The position numbers and the translations under genes are program-made. This document shows positions 58,008 to 64,000 of a DNA stretch of 64,000 nucleotides, piece after piece. Source of the stretch: a bacterium YEK0313 (GTDB taxonomy: Bacteria; Pseudomonadota; Alphaproteobacteria; Rhizobiales; Phreatobacteraceae); assembly GCA_000751295.2 (NCBI GenBank), contig CCMO02000001.1, positions 1,847,501 through 1,911,500 of the forward strand, written 5' to 3'. The first letter of the stretch is position 1; every line of letters starts with the position of its first letter. The notes below the pieces were generated by a model, which saw nothing but the letters and a program-made list of their open reading frames with translations, was not told the origin of the DNA and did not search any database.

Positions 58008-60115
58008 CAGACACTCACCGCAACCAGATCCGCCCGTTCCGCCGTCGCTCCAAATCGTCTCAATTGACCGTCAAGGTCACGGTAGAGGGCGAGCCGCCGC
58101 CCGAGCTCGGCCCGGACCGCCGCGGGCAGGTTCCCTGCCTTGGCGAAGGCGGCCTCGACGGCGCCGAGCGAGCCCGACCAGGCCGGCCATTCGGTGGCCG
58201 GGCGTCCCTCTGTGATAGCCAGTGCACAGGCCGCCAGCCAGTTTGTCACCTGCTTCTGGTAGGTTTCCGCGGCGTCTTGCACAGGTTTTGGCGCATGCGC
58301 CGCCCAGGCGAGCGATGGCGGATGCTCGGCCAGCACGAAAAACGGCGCGGCCAGCGCCTCGATGCCGGCCAGGGCCGAATCGGTCGCCGCCAGCGCGGCG
58401 CCACCCATGCGCACGCCGCTCGGCTCGAAGTCGAGGTACTGACGGCCGAGCCGCGCCTTGGCGAGCGTCGTGTGGAAACGCTCGGCGGCGACGGCGGCCG
58501 GGTCCGGCGCCGCGCCGACCGGACGGGCGAGCTCGGCGACCGCCCCGAGCGCCGTGCCGACGGCGCCGCGGATCGCCGGCCCGATGCTTTCCGGCCAGAC
58601 ATTGGAGAAGACGACGGTCATCACGACATTGCCGATGAGGATGCCGATGACACGGTCGCGGGCCGTCGCGAGCTCGAAGCTCGGGCCGAAGGAATTGAGC
58701 GTGCACAGGAAGAAGGCCAGCGCGATCTGCCAGCCCATATAGGAAATGCGCTCGCTGCCGACCGCGATCCAGGCGGCGGCGAAGCTCACCGCGCCGACCA
58801 GCAGGGCAAACTGCCCGACATCCGTCATGTGCGGCATGAGGAAGACGATCGAGCCGAGGCCGAGCGCGCCGCCGATCAGCGCGCCGCTGATGCGCAGCGT
58901 CAGCTTGTGGATGGTTTCGCCAAGGCTCGACAGCGCCACGAAGAAGCAGGTGACGAGCGCCGTGTGCACGTTGAACCAGTCGAGCGACGTGTAGATCAGG
59001 TAGCAGATGACCACGGCGAGCATGGTCCTGAGCGCGAACCGGACATAGGTCGGGTTGGTGAAGGCGTCCGGCGCCAAGAAGGGCTCGGCCGGGCCGGCGC
59101 CCGGATCGGCCGGCTCGTGGCCGGCCTCCAGCGCCCGGCCGATCGCCGCGACGAGCCCGGCCATGTCGGCGAGCGCCGCCGGCTGCGCCCCGGCATGGAA
59201 GGCGAAGAACGGCCGGTCGAGAGCGGACGGCTCCGCGGACGGCAGCTCGTCGCCCGACCTGACGGCGCGGGCCGCCGCCGCGCAGGGGTCGGCCAGCATG
59301 GTGAGAACCGGCGGCAGGCCTTCCTCCGGCCCCGCCCTTCCGGCGACCGCGGCGGTCAGCACCATCAGCCGGTAGCTGAGACCGAGCAGTTCGCCGAGCC
59401 GGCGCGCCTGGCGCACCGGTAGGCTGGTCAGCAGGCGCGCGAGCTTCTGCAGCTTGCGCGCCTCGCCATTGCCCTCGCCGAGCAGCTCCACGAGCCGCCC
59501 GCGCGCCTGCGGGCCGCCGTCGCGGAACAGCGCGGCGACGGCTTCGAGCCGCATCGCCACGACGTCGCGCAAGGCCTCGCCCGGGCTGCGGCCGCCGACG
59601 AGATTGACCAGGATCAGCAGGCACATCGGCACGAGCACGACGATCCACATCCAGACCAGCGCCCGGATCAGCAGTTCCGGGATCGGCACCAGGTCGAACA
59701 GGGTCATGACGAAGGCGAGCACGAAGCCGACCGTGCTCGCCACCGGCCCGAGCTTGCTGGCACGCGCGAAGAACATGCCAACGAAGGTGAAGGCCCCCAT
59801 GAGGATCAGGCGGATCATCGGGTCGTCGGCCGAGGCCATGATGAAGACGATGCCGATCGCGATGCCGACCGCGGCGCCGGCGATCAGCGCGATGCCCATC
59901 ATGGCCGAGGTGCCGGCATCGTCCTTGGCGGCAAAGAAGATCAGGTAGCCCGAGATCGCCGCTTCCGGCACCTGGAAGGTCATGGTGACGAGCACCACCC
60001 CCATGCACATGACGGCCATGCGCAAGGCGAGGCCGAGCCGCCCGGGATAGGGGCTCAGCTCCTCGCGGAGGACGGTCAGGAACGGCGGGTCAATGGCGGG
60101 CCGGTTCTGTGCCAT
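58007..60115 (-). CDS. FUSC-family aromatic-acid exporter
   Basis: A 702-aa inner-membrane protein with two groups of about five helices (PYPGRLGLALRMAVMCMGVV, GIALIAGAAVGIAIGIVFIM, FVLAFVMTLFDLVPIPELLI; then YVRFALRTMLAVVICYLIYT and KLTLRISGALIGGALGLGSI) separated by a cytoplasmic region of about 160 residues, as in MdtO/AaeB-type FUSC exporters. The motif AVVICYLIYTSLDWFNVHTA resembles the conserved FUSC core. It overlaps the HlyD gene by 26 nt at its start. Substrates of relatives are aromatic carboxylic acids and dyes. Confidence 0.9.
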   Translation of the reverse strand: MAQNRPAIDPPFLTVLREELSPYPGRLGLALRMAVMCMGVVLVTMTFQVPEAAISGYLIFFAAKDDAGTSAMMGIALIAGAAVGIAIGIVFIMASADDPMIRLILMGAFTFVGMFFARASKLGPVASTVGFVLAFVMTLFDLVPIPELLIRALVWMWIVVLVPMCLLILVNLVGGRSPGEALRDVVAMRLEAVAALFRDGGPQARGRLVELLGEGNGEARKLQKLARLLTSLPVRQARRLGELLGLSYRLMVLTAAVAGRAGPEEGLPPVLTMLADPCAAAARAVRSGDELPSAEPSALDRPFFAFHAGAQPAALADMAGLVAAIGRALEAGHEPADPGAGPAEPFLAPDAFTNPTYVRFALRTMLAVVICYLIYTSLDWFNVHTALVTCFFVALSSLGETIHKLTLRISGALIGGALGLGSIVFLMPHMTDVGQFALLVGAVSFAAAWIAVGSERISYMGWQIALAFFLCTLNSFGPSFELATARDRVIGILIGNVVMTVVFSNVWPESIGPAIRGAVGTALGAVAELARPVGAAPDPAAVAAERFHTTLAKARLGRQYLDFEPSGVRMGGAALAATDSALAGIEALAAPFFVLAEHPPSLAWAAHAPKPVQDAAETYQKQVTNWLAACALAITEGRPATEWPAWSGSLGAVEAAFAKAGNLPAAVRAELGRRLALYRDLDGQLRRFGATAERADLVAVSV

Positions 60116-61151
60116 GAGGCGCCGGGCCAGCGTTCAGAACCACCACCGCGGACGCGCCGATGCGCATGAGGTCCTCGGGCGGATCGTGCAGGTGGATGTA
60201 GACCGGATAACGCTTGGCGACCCTGACCCAGTTGAGCGAGCGCGAGATGACCGGGATGCCGAGAAGATTGATCGACTCGTCCGAGCGCACGCCCCAGCCG
60301 ATGGCGCGCACCACGCCGCGGATGACCCGGTTGCGGTCGGCCATGACAAAAACCTCCGCCTCGCTGCCGATCCGGACATTGCCGAGGTCCGATTCGCGGA
60401 AATTGGCGACCGCCTCCCAGTGCGCCGTGTCGATCAGCGTGAACACGCTCTGGCCGGTCAGGACATATTCGCCGGCGGCGCGGGTCAGGCCGACGATCTT
60501 GCCGTCGAAAGGGGCCCGGACCACCGTGTTCTGCAGGTCGCGCTCGGCCAGCGCCGCCGTGGCGGTGGCGACCGCGAGCTGCGCCTGGCGCGTCTCCAGC
60601 GTGCCGATGATCTGGGTCGCCGCCTTCGACTGCTGGAGGGCCTGCTGCAGGCTGACATCGGCGTCGCGCCGCGCGGTGCGCGCCTGGTCGACCTGCTGGG
60701 CCGAGACGAAGCCGCGCGGCAGCAGCGGCTCCAGCCGCGCCAGGGTCTGCTCGGCGAGCTGCAGGTTGGCGCGCGCGCGCCGGATCTGCTCCTCGGCGAT
60801 CTCGGCGTTGGTCTTCATGGACGCGATGTTGCGGCCGCCCTGGGCGACTTCCGCCTCCGCCGCCCGCACCTCGGCGCGCGCCTGGTCGAGCCGCAGCCGA
60901 TAGGGTTCCGGATCGATCTCGAACAGGATGTCGCCACGCTTGACGCTCGCATTGTTCTCGACGCGGAAGGCGATGATCCGGCCGGGAACGTTGGACGAAA
61001 CGTTGACGATCGGCGTCTCGATCTCGGCGGCGTCGGTGCGCGGCCGGCGGTCCATGTCGCCGAGCGCCCAATAGGCGGCGAAGACGCCGCCGGCAATGAT
61101 CGCCCAGCCGATGGCCTTGCCGGCGAAGCGAAGCGCGGGCGAGCTCGCCAT
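60090..61151 (-). CDS. HlyD/MdtN-type membrane fusion protein
   Basis: A 353-aa periplasmic adaptor. It has one N-terminal membrane segment (AIGWAIIAGGVFAAYWALGD), the biotinyl-lipoyl motif PIVNVSSNVPGRIIAFRVEN and VKRGDILFEIDPEPYRLRLD, a coiled-coil hairpin of about 110 residues (AEEQIRRARANLQLAEQTLA) and the second lipoyl half APFDGKIVGLTRAAGEYVLT. It joins the inner FUSC pump to the outer TolC protein. ATG 61151 overlaps the YtcA stop by one base; the last 26 nt overlap the FUSC gene. Confidence 0.92.
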   Translation of the reverse strand: MASSPALRFAGKAIGWAIIAGGVFAAYWALGDMDRRPRTDAAEIETPIVNVSSNVPGRIIAFRVENNASVKRGDILFEIDPEPYRLRLDQARAEVRAAEAEVAQGGRNIASMKTNAEIAEEQIRRARANLQLAEQTLARLEPLLPRGFVSAQQVDQARTARRDADVSLQQALQQSKAATQIIGTLETRQAQLAVATATAALAERDLQNTVVRAPFDGKIVGLTRAAGEYVLTGQSVFTLIDTAHWEAVANFRESDLGNVRIGSEAEVFVMADRNRVIRGVVRAIGWGVRSDESINLLGIPVISRSLNWVRVAKRYPVYIHLHDPPEDLMRIGASAVVVLNAGPAPHGTEPARH

Positions 61152-61453
61152 CAGCCGGGGCTCCCGCCGAACCAGAAAGACCAGAGGCCGACCGCTGCCA
61201 TCAGTGCCAGGCTGGCATAGACGACGAGGCGCACGGGCAGCGCTTCGTCGAGGCCGATGACGATGAACAGCTTGCGCATCGCCACCGCGACGACCACGCC
61301 GAGGATCGCGCAGACGATCCAGGCGGGGAAATAGGAGCCGAAAAAGACGAAGGTCGGCGCGGCGGGCGGGCGATCGCAGCCGGCGAGCGGCGCCGTCAGG
61401 CAGGATATGAGGCCGAACCGGGAAAGAAGCGGTCCCCGCGCCCAAGGCCGCAT
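61151..61453 (-). CDS. YtcA-family small lipoprotein of the export operon
   Basis: A predicted 100-aa protein starting MRPWARGPLLSRFGLISCLT, with lipobox LAGC and then FVFFGSYFPAWIVCAILGVV plus VRLVVYASLALMAAVGLWSF, two membrane helices. This is the YtcA/DUF1656-like pattern seen before MdtN-MdtO-MdtP. An ATG at 61477 is also in frame; neither has a clear ribosome site, so the start is tentative. It heads the operon ytcA-hlyD-FUSC-TolC. The upstream gap to the TRAP gene is about 170 nt. Confidence 0.75.
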   Translation of the reverse strand: MRPWARGPLLSRFGLISCLTAPLAGCDRPPAAPTFVFFGSYFPAWIVCAILGVVVAVAMRKLFIVIGLDEALPVRLVVYASLALMAAVGLWSFWFGGSPG

Positions 61454-61621
61454 GAGGCTCTGCCCGGCACCCGTCATCGATCGGCGCGTCGCTCCCTCGA
61501 GAATCACCCTGACCATTCTTAATGAATGATCAGGCGACACGCCATGTCGCCGGCAACCCCCGCGCGAGCCAGGAGGACGCGTGCGGGCCGCCGCGCCGGC
61601 GGCGGCCCGCGAGGCCTCTGG

Positions 61622-62710
61622 TCAGCGCCGGGCGCGCTGACGGATCATGAAGGCGTCGTAGGTGAACTCGGCCACCTGCCACCACAGATACTGGTCGTTG
61701 CGGGTGGCGACCATGGCGTCGTAGATCTTCTTGAAGTCCGGATTCTTGGCGCTGATCTCGGCGTAGAGCTCGTTGGCGGCGTTGTAGCAGACCTCCATCA
61801 CCTCCTGCGGGAAGGGACGGAGCTGCGTGCCGGCGGCCACCAGGCGACGCAGCGCCTGCGGGTTCTGCAGGTCGTACTTGCCCTGCATGAGGATGGTGGC
61901 ATTGGCGCAGGCATTGTTGAGCGCGGCCTGATAGGCCTTCGGCAGCGAGTTCCACTTCTCCAGATTGATGTAGACGTGGACGGCCGGGCCGCCTTCCCAC
62001 CAGCCGGGATAGTAGTAGAACGGCGCGACCTTGTTGAAGCCGAGCTTCTCGTCGTCATAGGGGCCGACCCACTCGGCGCCGTCGATCGTGCCGCGCTCGA
62101 GCGCGGGATAGATGTCGCCGCCGGCGAGCTGCTGCGGCACCACGCCGAGCTTCTGCAGCACCTGGCCGGTAATGCCGGCAATGCGCATCTTCAGGCCGTT
62201 GAGATCGGCCGGCGTCTTGATCTCCTTGCGGAACCAGCCGCCCATCTGGGCGCCGGTGGAACCGGCCTGGATCGCGTGGAAATTGTATTTCTTGTAGAAC
62301 TCGTTGAACAGCGCGTCGCCGCCGCCCTGGGCGAGCCAGGCGTTCATCATGCGCGAGTTGAGGCCGAAAGGAATCGACGTGCCGATGGCGAAGGTCGGGT
62401 CCTTGCCGACATAATAATACGAGCAGGTGTGGCAGGATTCGACCGAGCCGTTGGTGACCGCGTCGGCCGCCTGCAGACCCGGCACGATCTCGCCGGCGGC
62501 GAAGACCTGGATCTGGAACTTGTTGTCGGTCATTTCCGCGACCTGCTTGGCCACGTTCTCGGCGCCGCCATAGATCGTGTCGAGCGACTTCGGGAAGCTG
62601 GACGTCATCCGCCACTTGATCTCGGGCGCGGACTGGGCCACCGCGGGGGCGGCAACCGCGGTCGCGGCCAGACCGGCCCCGGTCGCGGCAATGAAGTGGC
62701 GGCGTTTCAT
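61622..62710 (-). CDS. TRAP transporter solute-binding protein (DctP/TakP-like)
   Basis: A 362-aa periplasmic binding protein. The Tat signal is MKRRHFIAATGAGLAATAVA; the mature protein starts near QSAPEIKWRMTSSFPKSLDT. Conserved pieces: ADAVTNGSVESCHTCSYYYV, RKEIKTPADLNGLKMRIAGI and AGGDIYPALERGTIDGAEWV, as in TakP-like proteins that bind 2-oxo acids. ATG 62710 is chosen because AGGAGG lies seven nt upstream (an ATG two codons earlier is too close to it). No DctQ or DctM permease gene is adjacent; they may be elsewhere. Confidence 0.93.
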   Translation of the reverse strand: MKRRHFIAATGAGLAATAVAAPAVAQSAPEIKWRMTSSFPKSLDTIYGGAENVAKQVAEMTDNKFQIQVFAAGEIVPGLQAADAVTNGSVESCHTCSYYYVGKDPTFAIGTSIPFGLNSRMMNAWLAQGGGDALFNEFYKKYNFHAIQAGSTGAQMGGWFRKEIKTPADLNGLKMRIAGITGQVLQKLGVVPQQLAGGDIYPALERGTIDGAEWVGPYDDEKLGFNKVAPFYYYPGWWEGGPAVHVYINLEKWNSLPKAYQAALNNACANATILMQGKYDLQNPQALRRLVAAGTQLRPFPQEVMEVCYNAANELYAEISAKNPDFKKIYDAMVATRNDQYLWWQVAEFTYDAFMIRQRARR

Positions 62711-62986
62711 CGGCATTCCTCCTGGGATCCCCTATCGGCCGGCTCGTCTGCCGGCCGGTCGCGCCATAGATCATTCGAACCGCCCGCAAATCAAGGCCCC
62801 GCGCGCCGTTCTGGTGCGCGAATCGCTAAAATTGGCAAAGCACTGAAAACCGATGTGAAAGCTGCGGCGGCGCCATGCCGGCCGCGCCGCTGCCATTTGC
62901 CGGACTGGCGGGCCCCTGCGGAAGGCTTATAGTCCTTTGGTCGAACACCAAGAAGAACAAGGCCAGGGATATCGGGAGGACGGCGC

Positions 62987-63796
62987 ATGGAAGGCGGCAA
63001 GCCCTGTTCGGAGCGATTCATGCTCTACGGTCCGGACCGGGTCTTCTATGCCGGGCTGCTCGGCCGGCCGCGCAAGCGCACCTCCGGCGCCCTGATGCTT
63101 TACGCCTCGATGGACGGCCTGCTCGAACTGACCGTCGAGGGCGAGCCGACCCGCACGGTCGAGGCCGCCGTGGTGATGCCGAACACCATGCACAGCGTGA
63201 GCAGCAACCGACTGTCGGTCGCCTGCGTGCTGATCGAGCCGGAAACGATCGAACGCGCCGCCCTCGCGCAGCTGGCGGCGACGGCGGCCGCCACGCCGGA
63301 GGCCGACCTTGCCGGCCGCATCCGCACCGCCTACCGCGCCTTCCGCCACCGGCCGGCGCGTCACGACATCACGCCCGCCGAATTCGACACCGTCATCTTC
63401 GGCGCGCCGCTGCCGCAGCGCCGCTTCGACCCGCGCATTGCCCGGGTGCTGGACGAAATGCGCGCCCAGCCCGGCAACGTCCTGCCGGCAAGCCATTGCG
63501 CAGCCGCGGCGAACCTGTCCGTGTCGCGCTTCCTGCACCTGTTCAAGGCGGAGACCGACGTGTCGTTCCGCGCGCTCAGGGCCTGGAAACGTGCCCGGCA
63601 CCTGCTCAACTTCGCCAACGAGGCGATCAACATGGCGCATCTGGCGCTCGATATCGGCTATCCCGATTCGACCCATTTCAGCCATTCGATCCGCCGCTTC
63701 TACGGCCTGAAGCCGCGCGCCATCTTCTCCGGCTCGCGCGAGCTCGACATCTTCCGCAACGCGGCCGTCCCGCTCGAACATCATCGGCCGGCCTGA
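62987..63796 (+). CDS. AraC-family regulator
   Basis: A 269-aa protein. The N-terminal sensor part (SERFMLYGPDRVFYAGLLGR; ALMLYASMDGLLELTVEGEP) resembles a cupin-like domain without the usual HxH pair. The C-terminal HTH pair is clear: HCAAAANLSVSRFLHLFKAE, INMAHLALDIGYPDSTHFSH and FYGLKPRAIFSGSREL. GGGAGGAC precedes the ATG. It is divergent from the TRAP protein and followed on the same strand by an acyl-CoA dehydrogenase, so it may control fatty- or organic-acid genes. Confidence 0.9.
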   Translation: MEGGKPCSERFMLYGPDRVFYAGLLGRPRKRTSGALMLYASMDGLLELTVEGEPTRTVEAAVVMPNTMHSVSSNRLSVACVLIEPETIERAALAQLAATAAATPEADLAGRIRTAYRAFRHRPARHDITPAEFDTVIFGAPLPQRRFDPRIARVLDEMRAQPGNVLPASHCAAAANLSVSRFLHLFKAETDVSFRALRAWKRARHLLNFANEAINMAHLALDIGYPDSTHFSHSIRRFYGLKPRAIFSGSRELDIFRNAAVPLEHHRPA

Positions 63797-63918
63797 CCCG
63801 GACCGCCGCATCACCGCGGGAGCGCCCATCGACCACGTGACCACTGAACGCAAGCCGAAGGCTGACGTTAACGGCAAGCTCTGGCCGATCCTCAGCCCCA
63901 ACGATTGTGGAACCGGCC

Positions 63919-64000
63919 ATGCTCGATACACCCGAACACGAAGAGGTCCGGCGCAGCCTGCAGAAATTCATCGCCACCGAGGTCAATCCTCATGTCGACG
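63919..64000 (+). CDS. Acyl-CoA dehydrogenase, N-terminal fragment (cut by window edge)
   Basis: Only 27 codons are visible: MLDTPEHEEVRRSLQKFIAT then EVNPHVD. The pattern R-x-x-x-x-x-F-I-x-x-E-V-x-P is the start of the acyl-CoA dehydrogenase N-terminal helical domain. The rest lies beyond the right edge. GTGGAACC is a weak ribosome site. It is 122 nt from the AraC gene. Confidence 0.65.
   Translation, partial: MLDTPEHEEVRRSLQKFIATEVNPHVD

Overview
The window is high-GC DNA from an alphaproteobacterium, most likely of the order Hyphomicrobiales (Rhizobiales). The lineage call rests on several marks: a DivL-type sensor with Tyr in place of the phospho-acceptor His, a PdhS-like kinase, a fused TsaE-AmgK protein, aapJQM amino-acid transport genes, two phasins, a PraR-like regulator, and a tRNA-His that lacks G-1 and carries A73. 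The genus cannot be fixed from this window. Most genes are core or ordinary accessory chromosomal genes, packed tightly and often overlapping by 1 or 4 bases.

Layout. 1-5980 (minus): the potassium-ATPase operon, reading 27-aa membrane peptide, kdpF, kdpA, kdpB, kdpC, kdpD; kdpD runs off the left edge. 6097-9791: a LysR regulator, a small unknown protein, a PraR-like repressor, a YbaY/META exported protein and a GNAT enzyme. 10083-12567: a lower-GC, eroded integration scar ending at tRNA-Thr. It holds the 3' remnant of a TIR-like defence effector, an intact two-gene operon (Panacea/SocA-type antitoxin domain plus an unrecognised 245-aa protein), a frameshifted serine recombinase and the N-terminal stub of a tyrosine integrase. 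12800-17275: murA, small exported proteins, a PRC-barrel protein, tRNA-Leu, rbfA and truB.

17371-27407: the operon divL, tsaE-amgK, murU (cell-cycle signalling, tRNA t6A modification and peptidoglycan recycling); tsaB-rimI; a divergent tetR/DUF1772 pair sharing a perfect 19-5-19 operator; an AraC/DUF2000 pair whose start codons overlap on opposite strands; nfuA; and a universal stress protein. 27589-38941: lepA, a cyclopropane-synthase-like methyltransferase, a class I amidotransferase, an IclR regulator, mutS, a membrane protein, a TPR protein, a BtuF-like binding protein, ptsN and long-form hpf.

39603-43622 (minus): a nucleoside-type ABC transporter (deaminase, double ATPase, two permeases) without its BMP-type binding protein. 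43673-48448 (minus): aapJ, aapQ, aapM, then a CaiB-family CoA transferase where aapP would be expected. 48789-54402: an unknown membrane protein, trpS and the large PAS kinase PdhS. 54681-56287: two phasin genes with TTGC/GCAA-rich control regions, and tRNA-His. 56331-61453 (minus): a four-gene export system (YtcA, HlyD, FUSC, TolC). 61622-64000: a solitary TRAP binding protein, an AraC regulator and the start of an acyl-CoA dehydrogenase gene.

The best candidate for something undescribed is the Panacea operon at 10299-11550, whose partner protein I do not recognise. It sits beside a broken TIR gene and dead recombinases next to a tRNA, a typical setting for defence or toxin-antitoxin cargo. 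All identifications come from reading the sequence; no database search was run.
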